Source: Comamonas halotolerans
GTDB taxonomy: Bacteria > Pseudomonadota > Gammaproteobacteria > Burkholderiales > Burkholderiaceae_C
Length of the DNA: 64,000 bases
Assembly: GCF_030162935.1 (NCBI RefSeq)
Contig: NZ_JASAUZ010000002.1
Span: 1 to 64,000, forward strand
Direction: 5' to 3'
Part shown: positions 51,667 through 62,562 of the stretch, in pieces
Layout of the letters: each line of letters starts with the position of its first letter
Numbering within the stretch: position 1 is the first letter of the stretch
The notes under the pieces: generated by a model
The model's database searches: none
Told to the model about the DNA's origin: nothing
The model's input: the letters and a program-made list of their open reading frames with translations, nothing else
Program-made: the position numbers and the translations under genes

Positions 51667-51923
51667 GCCTGGCTCCGCCCGCGCTTGCGCAAAAAGGCTG
51701 CGCTGTTATCCGCAGCCGGTGCAAGCACGGTCTGCTGCAGCGCTTTGATCTGCTCCAGCTCACGTGCAATCTGCTCATCGGTAATCACCGGGCGGCGTCG
51801 CACAGGCAGCATGCGCACCACTTCTTTGCCATGGCGCGTGATGCGCACTTCCTCGCCTTGCTCGACCAGCTCGATCAAGGCAGAAAAACGGGTTTTGGCT
51901 TCGTAGATACCGACAGATTGCAT
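51663..51923 (-). CDS. Phd/YefM-family antitoxin
   Basis: An 86-residue antitoxin from ATG 51923 (MQSVGIYEAKTRFSALIELV). An open frame extends 18 codons further but crosses the operator region. The N-terminal Phd/YefM DNA-binding fold (IYEAKTRFSALIELVEQGEE, ITRHGKEVVRML) precedes an extended toxin-neutralising C-terminus (LEQIKALQQTVLAP). Expected to repress its own operon with the toxin as co-repressor. Three operator half-sites lie just upstream. Confidence 0.88.
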   Translation of the reverse strand: MQSVGIYEAKTRFSALIELVEQGEEVRITRHGKEVVRMLPVRRRPVITDEQIARELEQIKALQQTVLAPAADNSAAFLRKRGRSQA

Positions 51924-51957
51924 GGTGAAAAATAAAAAATCTGGACCAAACCAGAAG

Positions 51958-52007
51958 TTCAGACCAGATTTTAGCATTCAGACCAGAAATTCTGCATCTG
52001 GTCTGAA
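51958..52007. promoter_or_regulatory. Operator of the toxin-antitoxin operon (three TTCAGACCAGA sites)
   Basis: TTCAGACCAGA occurs at 51958-51968 and 51977-51987 as direct repeats 19 bp apart. Its exact reverse complement TCTGGTCTGAA is at 51997-52007, so sites 2 and 3 form a perfect 11-bp inverted repeat with a 9-bp spacer. A partial copy (CTGGACCAAACCAGA) lies next to it at 51941-51955. Position directly before the antitoxin start indicates autoregulation. Confidence 0.8.
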
Positions 52008-52198
52008 TTCCCTTAAAAGCAAGTGCCACGCCAGTGCCAGATAGTCATGAGTCAGTGCTGAAAAGTACAAGGTAGTAGGTGATGGGCTGCTGCGTAAGCG
52101 TGCCGAAGCACCATGCACTGCCCACCACGCTAACGTGTTGGCACCAGCATGTTCCCCCCTTGGTGCTCAGACGGGGTCTTGGCACTCGTCCGTGACGC

Positions 52199-52655
52199 TC
52201 ACAAAACAATATCAACTAGCCAATTTGCGGCTTGCACCGTCGCATTCGTTTCCCGAATTTTACGGGTCAGATCATCCGCTTGTTTTTGCAAGCTTGCGAG
52301 CTGAACCTGCGGCACCCATTGGATTTCTCGTTGGCTGTATCTATCCACATCTTTGTGGGTGGCTGCAATGGTAGACACCAGCAAGGCGTGATGTTCGATT
52401 AAGCGGTCGCAAGGCCAGCATATCTGACAGCACGCGACCATCGCTGATTTTTTGACGTTTCATTCGCCTTGTTGATGCAGCGTACCAATTGCTGCAGTTC
52501 CAGCAGCACCGAATGCGCTTTTGCCAGCAATGCCTCCACCTGCTCTTTCGACACTTCCCTTCTTGCACCATGGCGTTGCGCGCAATGGGCTCACGCAGCG
52601 ACACCTGCTTTTGCTTCAGATCAGCGCGCAGCAGCAAAGCTTGTGCAAGTTTCAC
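52199..52655 (-). pseudogene. DIP1984-family protein, decayed by frameshifts
   Basis: The start MKLAQALLLRADLKQKQVSL REPIARNA (split here) is that of the DIP1984 (septicolysin-like) family, normally about 155 residues. Continuity is lost after EGK. VEALLAKAHSVLLELQQLVR is in a second frame, ISDGRVLSDMLALR in the first again, and LIEHHALLVSTIAATHKDVD with SLQKQADDLTRKIRETNATV in a third, ending at 52199. At least three frameshifts make this a clear pseudogene. The function of the family is unknown. Confidence 0.8.
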
Positions 52656-52673
52656 AAGGCACTGCGCATAAAA

Positions 52674-52705
52674 AAAGATCAGGGCAGAAAACTGCCCTGA
52701 TCTTT
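52674..52705 (-). terminator. Rho-independent terminator of guaB
   Basis: A perfect 14-bp stem, AAAGATCAGGGCAG (52674-52687) with CTGCCCTGATCTTT (52692-52705), has an AAAA loop. On the minus strand a T-run follows. Confidence 0.9.
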
Positions 52706-52728
52706 ATTGTGAAGCTTTACGCAGCCAA

Positions 52729-54858
<2,130 letters not shown>

Positions 54859-54909
54859 TCGCGCAGGTGGCTAAGCCGCTTTCCGACCACGCGCCAGATA
54901 GCTCGGTGC

Positions 54910-55239
54910 TTAGTAACCTGCCTTGCTGTTGGCGCGTCGGCTTGCAAAAAGCCCGGCACTGCGCGCCCCTTGCCTGGCGAACCGCTCCCGACGAGCCACT
55001 TTGGGGTCGACCTTGAGCGGTTGATACAGCTCCACACGATCACCAGCACATAAAACATGGTCAAGTGGCTGAGTACGCCCCCAAACACCGCATGCTTGTG
55101 TGACGCCCAGCGTCAGGCCACAGGCTTGCAGAGCCTCTTGCAGGGTTGCGCCCGGCAGCAGAGACACTGCACGCTCCTGCACCTGATCGCGTGCATCCAC
55201 CCAAACCACTGTCACCTGCAGCATGCCCACCTCAGCCAT
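54910..55239 (-). CDS. rnfH: RnfH-family protein (ubiquitin-like fold)
   Basis: A 109-residue member of the RnfH/PasI family from ATG 55239 (MAEVGMLQVTVVWVDARDQV). Seen: LPGATLQEALQACGLTLGVT, GVWGRTQPLDHVLCAGDRVE and LYQPLKVDPKVARRERFARQ, the family signature. It overlaps ratA by 8 bases. The ratA-rnfH pair next to smpB is very widely conserved. Proposals that PasT/PasI act as a toxin-antitoxin pair are disputed. Confidence 0.88.
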   Translation of the reverse strand: MAEVGMLQVTVVWVDARDQVQERAVSLLPGATLQEALQACGLTLGVTQACGVWGRTQPLDHVLCAGDRVELYQPLKVDPKVARRERFARQGARSAGLFASRRANSKAGY

Positions 55240-55672
55240 AGACTTTCTCGGCTCTCTTGATGAAAGCATCCACCATGGAGTTGGCAATGCGATCAAAAAT
55301 CGGACCGATCAGCGCTGCAATTGCCATGCTGTCAAAGCCATAATCCAGCTGCAACTCCACCTTGCAAGCGCGTTGCGTGCCATCACCCACAGGGTGAAAA
55401 ATCCAGTGGCCTTCCAAACGAGAGAATGGACCTTTGACCAAACGCATGCTTATTTTGCGCTTGCCTTCATGCACATTGCGTGTCACAAATGATTTTTTGA
55501 GCGCGCCCATTGACATGCCGACCTCTGCTGTCATGCTCTGCTCATCCTGCTCCAAAACCTTTGTATGCGAGCACCAAGGCAGAAACTCGGGATAGCGCGC
55601 AACGTCTGCCACGAGCGCAAACATTTCTTCAGGGCTATACCAAATGAGGACGGACTTGTTGACGTTTTTCAT
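55232..55672 (-). CDS. ratA: RatA/Coq10-family START-domain protein
   Basis: A 146-residue START-like protein (MKNVNKSVLIWYSPEEMFAL; DVARYPEFLPWCSHTKVLEQ; LVKGPFSRLEGHW; DYGFDSMAIAALIGPIFDRI). It is related to eukaryotic Coq10, which binds ubiquinone, and to E. coli RatA/PasT, described as an inhibitor of 70S assembly or as a persistence and respiration factor. It diverges from smpB and overlaps rnfH, the conserved arrangement. Confidence 0.9.
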   Translation of the reverse strand: MKNVNKSVLIWYSPEEMFALVADVARYPEFLPWCSHTKVLEQDEQSMTAEVGMSMGALKKSFVTRNVHEGKRKISMRLVKGPFSRLEGHWIFHPVGDGTQRACKVELQLDYGFDSMAIAALIGPIFDRIANSMVDAFIKRAEKVYG

Positions 55673-55824
55673 GAAAACATAAAAACCAGCACCACCCCAC
55701 CTTAGGACATTGGCATGCTTTCAGGGTAACCTGGAGCTGGAGAAACTAGAATCGCTGTTTAGCGGGAGAAACGCCAATTGTAGGTAGAGCCCGGCATCTG
55801 CGGGTCACCCGCCCTGAAAGACCC

Positions 55825-56298
55825 ATGGCAAAAAAACCAGAAACCAACTCCCGCATTGCGGACAACAAGAAAGCGGCGTTCAACTATTTCTTTGAAGAAC
55901 GCCATGAAGCAGGCATTGTGCTGCATGGCTGGGAAGTCAAAGCCCTGCGCAGCGGCAAGGCCCAGATCAGCGAAGGCTACGTCATCATCAAGGAAGGCGA
56001 GCTGTACCTGATCGGCTGCCAAATTCAGCCTTTGAAAACAGCGTCCACCCACGTCAACCCCGATGCGGCACGCATCAAGAAGCTGTTGATGAAGAAGGAC
56101 GAAATCCGTCGCCTCATCGGCAAGGTGGAACAAAAAGGCTACACATTGGTGCCTGTGAATCTGCACTGGAAAAATGGCTTGGTGAAGTGTGAAATTGCGC
56201 TTGCCAAGGGCAAGGGCGAGCACGACAAGCGCGATGTCATCCGTGACCGCGAAGGCAAGCGCGAAGTTGAGCGCGCCATGAAAAGTCGCAACCGCTGA
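55825..56298 (+). CDS. smpB: SsrA-binding protein SmpB
   Basis: A 157-residue RNA-binding protein needed for trans-translation with tmRNA. Signature: [40 protein letters not shown] and the C-terminal basic tail [20 protein letters not shown] that enters the decoding centre. Length and start are standard. The ssrA gene is not in this window. Confidence 0.97.
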   Translation: MAKKPETNSRIADNKKAAFNYFFEERHEAGIVLHGWEVKALRSGKAQISEGYVIIKEGELYLIGCQIQPLKTASTHVNPDAARIKKLLMKKDEIRRLIGKVEQKGYTLVPVNLHWKNGLVKCEIALAKGKGEHDKRDVIRDREGKREVERAMKSRNR

Positions 56299-56381
56299 GC
56301 ACAAACTTACTGTTGCCGTATTCACCAGCGCCTGCTCTTTGCTCCACCTCGTGCTGCGGCCAATAGCTGGAACGGCAATAA

Positions 56382-56410
56382 AAAAACCGCGCAGCCAATA
56401 CGCGGTTTTT
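56382..56410. terminator. Bidirectional terminator between smpB and the hydrolase gene
   Basis: Arms AAAAACCGCG (56382-56391) and CGCGGTTTTT (56401-56410) pair over 10 bp, with an A-run before and a T-run after, so it serves both converging genes. Confidence 0.9.
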
Positions 56411-56424
56411 TAGCGCCTCATTGC

Positions 56425-57519
56425 TCAGTCTTTGAGTGCAGCCAAAGGATGCGAATGGGCAGGCCATGGGCTGACAAAAAACGCCTTCCACAAATCCTCT
56501 GGCACCTCTTCAATGCGCGCAGGGTTCCATTTAGGCTTGTGATCTTTGTCCACAGCCAGCGCACGGATACCTTCCACTGTTTCAGACTGACCAGGTCGCA
56601 AGTAGAAACAATGGCGCACCATATCCCGCTCCATGCGCAGATCCGAGGCTACATCCATGCTGCGGGCACGACGAATCTGCTCCAATACCACAAACAGCAT
56701 CAAGGGTGAGCGTTTGCGCAGGGCTGCTGCTGTCGTCTGCGCCCATTCGCTCGCATCGGCCTCCAGAGCCTGCATGATGGCGGGCACCGTCGGCAAGGCA
56801 AAGATCCGGTCAATCTGCGCCGCATCACGCGCCATACCAGACGCTTGAGCCTGTGTTTGCGCAGTGACAAAAGCTTGTACTGCATCACTGGAGGAAAAGC
56901 TTTGTGATGCCAAGGCATCCCACAGACCTTGTTGCTGCTCGGAGGGCAGGAAAGCATCGGCCAAATTGAAGGCCAGCGCATCAGCCGCACCAATCGTGTC
57001 ACCCGTTAACGCCAACCACTCCCCTACTGCCCCAGGGCAACGGGAAAGAAAGTAACCGCCGCCCACATCAGGGAACAGGCCAATGATTGTCTCCGGCATG
57101 GCCATCTTGGTTTTCTCGGTCACGATGCGCACGCTGGCGCCCTGACTGATACCCATACCTCCCCCCATCACAATCCCATCCATGAAGGCGATATAGGGTT
57201 TGGGATAGGTAAAAATCAAGTGGTTGAGCGCGTACTCTTCAGTGAAGAAGTCCTCCAGTTCAGGGTTGCCTGTACTGCCCGCCTGATGCAAAAAGCGGAT
57301 GTCTCCGCCAGCGCAGAAATGCCCGAACACACCTTCCTTGTGAGTGCCACGAATGGCAACCGCCAGCACCTGTGGATCATCTTTCCAGGCCAGCAACTGC
57401 GCGAGCAGAGCCCGTACCATCCCCAATGACAAGGCATTGATTGCCTTGGGGCGGTTCAGCGTAATACAGCCAATACGACCGCGAACTTCGGCCAGAACGT
57501 CTGTAGAGGAATTCGACAT
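56425..57519 (-). CDS. 3-hydroxyisobutyryl-CoA hydrolase-like enoyl-CoA hydratase/isomerase
   Basis: A 364-residue crotonase-superfamily enzyme from ATG 57519 (MSNSSTDVLAEVRGRIGCIT). Seen: NRPKAINALSLGMVRALL, the oxyanion-hole FGHFCAGGDIRFL and MDGIVMGGGMGISQGA, then MAMPETIIGLFPDVGGGYFL (Glu and Asp positions typical of HIBYL-CoA hydrolase) and a C-terminal domain ending near HPLAALKD. The extra about 100 residues over crotonase match the HIBCH family, which acts in valine degradation. No valine genes are adjacent, so the substrate is inferred. Confidence 0.87.
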   Translation of the reverse strand: MSNSSTDVLAEVRGRIGCITLNRPKAINALSLGMVRALLAQLLAWKDDPQVLAVAIRGTHKEGVFGHFCAGGDIRFLHQAGSTGNPELEDFFTEEYALNHLIFTYPKPYIAFMDGIVMGGGMGISQGASVRIVTEKTKMAMPETIIGLFPDVGGGYFLSRCPGAVGEWLALTGDTIGAADALAFNLADAFLPSEQQQGLWDALASQSFSSSDAVQAFVTAQTQAQASGMARDAAQIDRIFALPTVPAIMQALEADASEWAQTTAAALRKRSPLMLFVVLEQIRRARSMDVASDLRMERDMVRHCFYLRPGQSETVEGIRALAVDKDHKPKWNPARIEEVPEDLWKAFFVSPWPAHSHPLAALKD

Positions 57520-57899
57520 TTTTGTACTCCAACTTGTCTCCGAAAAACCCAACGATAGCGCATGCGCGCAACTCGCCTTGTCACCCAAAATGCATTGACT
57601 GGCTCATTGATTGCAGAATCAAACACCGTCCCTGGCAGTTCCGCTATCAAGAATTCATAACAATCAAGGCCGTTGATTGTGTGGGCCTGCCCAACTTGCA
57701 GCATTGGCCTACAGGAATGCCAGCCAACCATCGCTTTGCGCTTTATCGCAGGCTTTGACTGAGTGGATTCGGGGGGTAGACAAGTAACGTCAGCCCAGTG
57801 CTCTCACGCAAAGTGCCTTCAGTGCATCCAGCCAGTCTCACTCGCTGGAGGTCCTTGTCATAGGACGCCTGCCGCAATGACTGTTGATTGATTTACTTT
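57520..57899. other. Intergenic region, no credible gene
   Basis: About 380 bases between the HIBCH-like gene and the GntR gene. An open frame at 57522-57758 has no ribosome binding site, and its product matches no family I recognise. The left part presumably contains the promoter of the HIBCH-like gene. I see no terminator for the GntR gene. Confidence 0.45.
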
Positions 57900-58565
57900 T
57901 CAGCGCTGGCGGAGCAAGGACTCTCTGAACGACAGCACATGTTGCTCAATGCATTCAGCCGCCACTTTGGCATCACCAGATGCCAATGCCTCAACGATTT
58001 GCGCATGCTCATCCTGCACTTCCCCAACATGACCATGGTGCGACAAGGAGATGGCCCAAAACCGCTGTGACCGCCCATGCAACACGCGCAGGACATCCAT
58101 AAGCACAGGGTTGCGTGAAGCCGTAGCAATCACTTCATGGAAACTGCGATCAAGCGCCATCATTTCGGTCATTTTGCGCTGCGCGACAGCTTGGTTGAAA
58201 GCGAAAGCTATATCTCGCAAGCGCGCAATTTCATCACCTGTGATGTATTGCGCAGCCAGTCGCGCACACAAGCCTTCGTTGACCAGCCGCACCTCAATCA
58301 TGTGCATTGCATCATCTATGGACAGTGGAGCCACCATGACCCCTTTGCGCGGAAGAATCTGCACCAAGCCTTCGTTCTCCAGCCGATGCAATGCGTGATT
58401 GATCGGAGTGCGGCCCAGCTCCAGGTCCTCCATCAACAATGCAATGTTGAGATATTCGCCAGGTTTGTATACCAGGGTCGTCAAGCGATCATGGAGCGCT
58501 TCATAAGCACGTTCGTTTTGCGAAACCGCTGGGCTTGTATCCGTTTTTTTCTTCTCCCGAGCCAT
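57900..58565 (-). CDS. GntR-family (FadR/FCD) transcriptional regulator
   Basis: A 221-residue regulator from ATG 58565 (MAREKKKTDTSPAVSQNERA); upstream residues in the same frame cross the operator region. The winged helix-turn-helix is at about residues 25-85 (YEALHDRLTTLVYKPGEYLN; RTPINHALHRLENEGLVQIL). The FCD ligand domain follows, with the metal-site histidines in DRSFHEVIATAS and SHHGHVGEVQDEH. FCD members sense carboxylates. It diverges from the TRAP operon; two identical palindromes between them are probable binding sites. Confidence 0.9.
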   Translation of the reverse strand: MAREKKKTDTSPAVSQNERAYEALHDRLTTLVYKPGEYLNIALLMEDLELGRTPINHALHRLENEGLVQILPRKGVMVAPLSIDDAMHMIEVRLVNEGLCARLAAQYITGDEIARLRDIAFAFNQAVAQRKMTEMMALDRSFHEVIATASRNPVLMDVLRVLHGRSQRFWAISLSHHGHVGEVQDEHAQIVEALASGDAKVAAECIEQHVLSFRESLLRQR

Positions 58566-58666
58566 CAATACGCCTCTCCACGTTGAAAGCGCAGCGTCGC
58601 TGCTTGGGTGTAGATCATATCGATGTTTGCTGGCACGGAATTCGCTAAGCAAGCATGCCGTGTGTT

Positions 58667-58753
58667 GTGAAATTTCACTGAATTCACAGACATACAGGTA
58701 AACCCTTGATAAAAATTTGTGAGATGGCTTTTAAAGTCTCTGTGAAATTTCAC
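58667..58753. promoter_or_regulatory. Two identical GTGAAATTTCAC palindromes (GntR operators)
   Basis: The perfect 12-bp palindrome GTGAAATTTCAC occurs at 58667-58678 and 58742-58753, exactly 75 bp apart (about seven helical turns). The sites lie between the divergent GntR and dctP starts (58565 and 58823). The spacing would allow cooperative binding or looping by dimers of the GntR regulator. Confidence 0.8.
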
Positions 58754-58822
58754 AATTTCTTCAGGTTGGTGCAAACCTGCACCGAACTGGTTCCAAGCTT
58801 TGAGGTCATGAAAGGACTCTCC

Positions 58823-59872
58823 ATGAAACGTGCTTTGTCTTTGTCTGTATTGGCACTTGCAGCGACTACGCTCACCACCATCAGCCACGCCCAAGACCTT
58901 CCCGCCACCAAACTCAAGGTTGTGGGTGCATTGAGCAATCTGAGTCTTTACAACGATTTTGAAAAGCCTTTCTGGACAAAAGTCCTGCCAGCAGCCTCGG
59001 GAGGCAAAGTTTCAGGCGACATCAAAGGCTTTAACGACATGGGCCTCAAAGGGCCAGAGGTAATGCGCCTGATGAGTTCAGGCGTGATTGAATTTGGCAC
59101 CTCTACCCTGGCCTATTTCGCAGCAGACAACCCTATCAATGAAGCCATCGACTTGGCAGGCCTGGCCACCGATGTCAAGACTGCACGTGCTGTGACAGAT
59201 GCATTCCAGCCCGCCTATGAGAAGTTCTACGGTAGCCAGGGCATCAAAGTTTTAGGCATGTCAACCTACCCTGCACAGGTACTTTTCTGTAATGCAGAAA
59301 TCCAAGACCTGTCGTCCATCAAAGGCAAGAAGGTCCGCACTTCCAGCCGCACTCAAGCCGAGTTTGTGGAGGCCCTGGGTGGCTCCAGCGTAACCATGGC
59401 CTTTGGTGAGGTGGTTCCTGCCCTGCAAAACAAGGTGGTGGACTGTGCAATCACCGGATCACTGTCAGGCTACTCGGCGAAGTGGTACGAAGTTTCAACG
59501 CACCTGTACGCACTGCCCATCAACTGGAACCAGCAGATCCACGCGGTCAACAAGAAAGCCTGGGACACGCTCAATCCCGGCGTACAAGCGCTGATCACCG
59601 AAAATTTCAAGACCTTGATCAACGACATCTGGGCCGGTGCGGACGAACAGACACAGCAGGGTTACGCCTGTAACTCGGGGCATTCCAGCTGCAATGAAAC
59701 CATCAAAGGCAAGATGACGCTGGTCCAGCCTAGTGAAGCTGACAAAACTGCCCTGAAGAAGATCTTTGAAGAAAAGGTTCTCACCAAATGGGCGCAGCGC
59801 TGCAACGCTCAATGCATCTCGGACTTCAATGCATCCATTGGCCCCATCGTCGGCATGACAGCCAAGAAGTAA
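58823..59872 (+). CDS. TRAP transporter substrate-binding protein (DctP type)
   Basis: A 349-residue periplasmic solute receptor from ATG 58823, preceded by AAAGGACTCTCC. The signal peptide is MKRALSLSVLALAATTLTTI, cleaved near SHAQ. DctP motifs: VMRLMSSGVIEFGTSTLAYF, LSSIKGKKVRTSSRTQAEFV (the Arg that binds the ligand carboxylate) and FGEVVPALQNKVVDCAITGS. Four cysteines near the C-terminus (YACNSGHSSCN, RCNAQC) suggest disulphides, unusual for the family. First gene of a five-gene operon ending with an amidase. Confidence 0.9.
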   Translation: MKRALSLSVLALAATTLTTISHAQDLPATKLKVVGALSNLSLYNDFEKPFWTKVLPAASGGKVSGDIKGFNDMGLKGPEVMRLMSSGVIEFGTSTLAYFAADNPINEAIDLAGLATDVKTARAVTDAFQPAYEKFYGSQGIKVLGMSTYPAQVLFCNAEIQDLSSIKGKKVRTSSRTQAEFVEALGGSSVTMAFGEVVPALQNKVVDCAITGSLSGYSAKWYEVSTHLYALPINWNQQIHAVNKKAWDTLNPGVQALITENFKTLINDIWAGADEQTQQGYACNSGHSSCNETIKGKMTLVQPSEADKTALKKIFEEKVLTKWAQRCNAQCISDFNASIGPIVGMTAKK

Positions 59873-59937
59873 TTGGCATCTTTTCTCTGTAGGAACGATT
59901 TGGCGGACTCGTCCGCCAATCTTTAAAGGAAAGAGTT

Positions 59938-60558
59938 ATGCACTCTGAACCCACTCAAACATGGGCACCGCTGCGCTGGGCCTGTGTTCTTTCACAATAC
60001 GCTGTCTGGGTAGCTGGCGCCCTTCTGATTGCGAGCGTTCTGCTGATCTGCTTTGACGTTCTGGCCCGCAAATTCTTTGGATTCAACACTGGCGGTGCAG
60101 ATGAGCTTTCAAGCTTTGCTTTCGCCATCAGTACCAGTTGGGCACTTGCATTCGCGACCTTGCAACGCGCCAATGTGCGTGTTGACGTGCTCTACCAGAA
60201 GCTGCCACTCAAGCTTGCCGCTTTTCTGGACTGGCTTTCGGTCGTGGCACTGGGTGTATTCATCGTCTTCCTGACTTGGTACGCATGGGATGTTCTGGCT
60301 GCATCCTGGATTCAAAACTCCACAGCCAACTCAACGATGGCAACACCCTTGTGGATCCCACAAGGCATGTGGTTCATCGGTCTGATGTGGATGAGCCTGG
60401 TCATGGCCTTGATGCTGTGCCGCTCCTCCTATCTGCTGGTGACTGGCGACATAGATGCGCTGCAAAAGCTATGCGGCGTCCGCTCTGCGCAAGAAGAAGC
60501 CGACGAAGAAGCCGCCAATGGCAAGCGTTTGATTCAGTCCGAAAGAGAAGGCCGATAA
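59938..60558 (+). CDS. TRAP transporter small permease (DctQ type)
   Basis: A 206-residue membrane protein with four predicted helices (VWVAGALLIASVLLICFDVL; LSSFAFAISTSWALAFATLQ; WLSVVALGVFIVFLTWYAWD; GMWFIGLMWMSLVMALMLCR) and a charged C-terminal tail. The segment RKFFGFNTGGADELSSF is the DctQ signature. AAAGGAAAGAGTT precedes the ATG. It pairs with the DctM protein encoded three bases downstream. Confidence 0.9.
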   Translation: MHSEPTQTWAPLRWACVLSQYAVWVAGALLIASVLLICFDVLARKFFGFNTGGADELSSFAFAISTSWALAFATLQRANVRVDVLYQKLPLKLAAFLDWLSVVALGVFIVFLTWYAWDVLAASWIQNSTANSTMATPLWIPQGMWFIGLMWMSLVMALMLCRSSYLLVTGDIDALQKLCGVRSAQEEADEEAANGKRLIQSEREGR

Positions 60559-60561
60559 GTC

Positions 60562-61845
60562 ATGATAGCGACTGCACTCACCCTTTTGATGGTGCTGATC
60601 GGGCTGAGCATCCCTGTCGGCGCTGCACTGGGCGTCCTGGGCCTGACCCTGGATCCCATGTTCTCTTCCCTGCCTTTGACCCGCGCACTAGGGGAAATCT
60701 CATGGAACACCAACAATGAATTCCTGCTGGTAGCCATCCCCCTGTTCATCTTGCTGGGCGAAGTACTCCTTCGCGCGGGCCTTGCGGAAAAAATGTACCA
60801 GTCGATGAGCCTGTGGCTGTCCTGGCTGCCGGGCGGACTGATGCATGCCAACATTGGCGCATCCACGCTGTTCTCTGCGACTTCCGGCTCCAGTGTGGCA
60901 ACCTCGGCCACTGTGGGCACCGTGGCCATTCCCCAGATCAGGAAGCACGGCTACAACCAGCCTCTGTTTCTGGGTAGCCTGGCCGCTGGCGGCACGCTGG
61001 GCATTCTGATTCCGCCGTCGATCAATCTGGTGCTTTATGGCGTTCTTACCAACTCCTCAGTGCCCAAGCTCTATCTGGCAGGCATCATCCCCGGCTTCAT
61101 GCTTGCTGGTTTGTTCATCCTGACCATCATCATCGCCTGCCTGGTCAAGCCCGAATGGGGTGGAAAAAAGATCAGCGCGACTTGGAATGAGCGCCTGCGC
61201 AGCCTCATCAACCTGCTTCCACCCTTGGGCATTTTCTTCCTGGTGGTGGGCTCTATCTACGCCGGATTGGCAACCCCCACAGAGGCCGCCGCCCTGGGTG
61301 TACTGGGCGCTCTGGTGCTCGCGGCCTGCTATGGGCGACTGACCCTTTCCATGCTGCGTGAGGCGGTGGAAGGCACCATGAAATCCACCGCCATGATCAT
61401 GCTGATCGTGATTGCAGCTGCCTTCCTGAACTTTGTGATGTCGGCAACAGGCTTGACCAATGCCATCACAGACTTCATCGGTGGCCTGGGTCTCTCTGCT
61501 GGAATGATGCTCCTGGTGCTGATTGCCTTTTACCTCGTGCTGGGCTGTTTCATGGAAACCTTGTCCATGATGATCACAACCATTCCCATCGTTGCGCCAG
61601 TAATGATCGGACTGGGCTACGACCCTATCTGGCTGGGCATTTTGATCATCATCCTGGTTGAAGCTGCACTGATCACGCCTCCGGTCGGTATGAATCTGTT
61701 CGTCGTGCAAAGCCTGCGCAAGTCAGGCTCCATGAATGACGTCATCATCGGCGCCCTGCCCTTTGTTGCAGCCATGTTCATCATGCTGCTACTGCTATCC
61801 CTGTTCCCTTCCATTGCCATGTGGATGCCCAACACTTTCGGTTAA
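60562..61845 (+). CDS. TRAP transporter large permease (DctM type)
   Basis: A 427-residue protein with about 12 helices (MIATALTLLMVLIGLSIPVG; FLLVAIPLFILLGEVLLRAG). DctM hallmarks are present: SATSGSSVATSATVGTVAIP, LAAGGTLGILIPPSINLVLY, GSIYAGLATPTEAAALGVLG and ITPPVGMNLFVVQ. It is the sodium-coupled transport subunit working with DctP and DctQ. The expected substrate is a carboxylate or carboxyamide used by the downstream enzymes. Confidence 0.94.
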   Translation: MIATALTLLMVLIGLSIPVGAALGVLGLTLDPMFSSLPLTRALGEISWNTNNEFLLVAIPLFILLGEVLLRAGLAEKMYQSMSLWLSWLPGGLMHANIGASTLFSATSGSSVATSATVGTVAIPQIRKHGYNQPLFLGSLAAGGTLGILIPPSINLVLYGVLTNSSVPKLYLAGIIPGFMLAGLFILTIIIACLVKPEWGGKKISATWNERLRSLINLLPPLGIFFLVVGSIYAGLATPTEAAALGVLGALVLAACYGRLTLSMLREAVEGTMKSTAMIMLIVIAAAFLNFVMSATGLTNAITDFIGGLGLSAGMMLLVLIAFYLVLGCFMETLSMMITTIPIVAPVMIGLGYDPIWLGILIIILVEAALITPPVGMNLFVVQSLRKSGSMNDVIIGALPFVAAMFIMLLLLSLFPSIAMWMPNTFG

Positions 61846-61872
61846 TGGAACCGATCTCTATTGGTATTTGAA

Positions 61873-62550
61873 ATGAAAGCTACGTTCAACATTGAATCGC
61901 AAGGCCATAGCAAGACGGTCGAAGTCGAGTTGAAAAACCTGATTGTTGCCGGCTGGGCTGGGCGTGATATGGAGGCCATCGAGCACCACATCCTGGAGCT
62001 GGAAGCCATTGGTGTGCCACGCCCCAGCAGCGTGCCACTGTACTACCGCATTGGTGCCAACCAGTTTACCCAAGAGCCGGTTGTCCAAGTCGTTGGGCCA
62101 CACTCTTCCGGTGAAATTGAAGCACTGGTGTTTGAGGCAGAAGGTCAGTTATGCCTGAGCATTGCGTCTGATCACACAGACCGCAAACTTGAGTCTCACA
62201 GTGTGGCCCTGTCCAAGCAAGTGTGTGCAAAACCTGCGGCCAGGGATGCCTGGCTATATGCAGATGTTGAAGCACACATAGATGCACTGGTGCTACGCTC
62301 TTGGATCATCGAAGATGGTGAGCGCAAGCAGTACCAGGACGGCCCGATGTCTTCCCTGCGCACACCACGCACCCTGATTGACGGCTTTGACGGAAATTTT
62401 GCCGAAGGCACTGTCATGACTTGCGGCACCGTGGGCGCTATTGGCGGTATTCGCCCGTCCAAAGTCTTCGAAATGGAACTGTTTGACCCTGTGCTCAACC
62501 GCTCACTGCGTCACCGCTACGAAGTTGAAGTGCTCCCCGAAATTGCCTGA
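61873..62550 (+). CDS. DUF2848-family protein
   Basis: A 225-residue protein from ATG 61873 (MKATFNIESQGHSKTVEVEL); a TTG four codons upstream is in frame. The DUF2848 family is recognised from LIVAGWAGRDMEAIEHHILE, VPLYYRIGANQFTQEPVVQV and HSSGEIEALVF, with SIASDHTDRKLES in the middle and MTCGTVGAIGGIRPSKVFEM near the end. This resembles the fumarylacetoacetate-hydrolase-type fold with a possible metal site (inference). Family genes often sit beside TRAP or ABC transporters and amidases. The enzymatic role is unknown; here it precedes the amidase by 12 bases. Confidence 0.8.
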   Translation: MKATFNIESQGHSKTVEVELKNLIVAGWAGRDMEAIEHHILELEAIGVPRPSSVPLYYRIGANQFTQEPVVQVVGPHSSGEIEALVFEAEGQLCLSIASDHTDRKLESHSVALSKQVCAKPAARDAWLYADVEAHIDALVLRSWIIEDGERKQYQDGPMSSLRTPRTLIDGFDGNFAEGTVMTCGTVGAIGGIRPSKVFEMELFDPVLNRSLRHRYEVEVLPEIA

Positions 62551-62562
62551 TAGCCCATAGCC

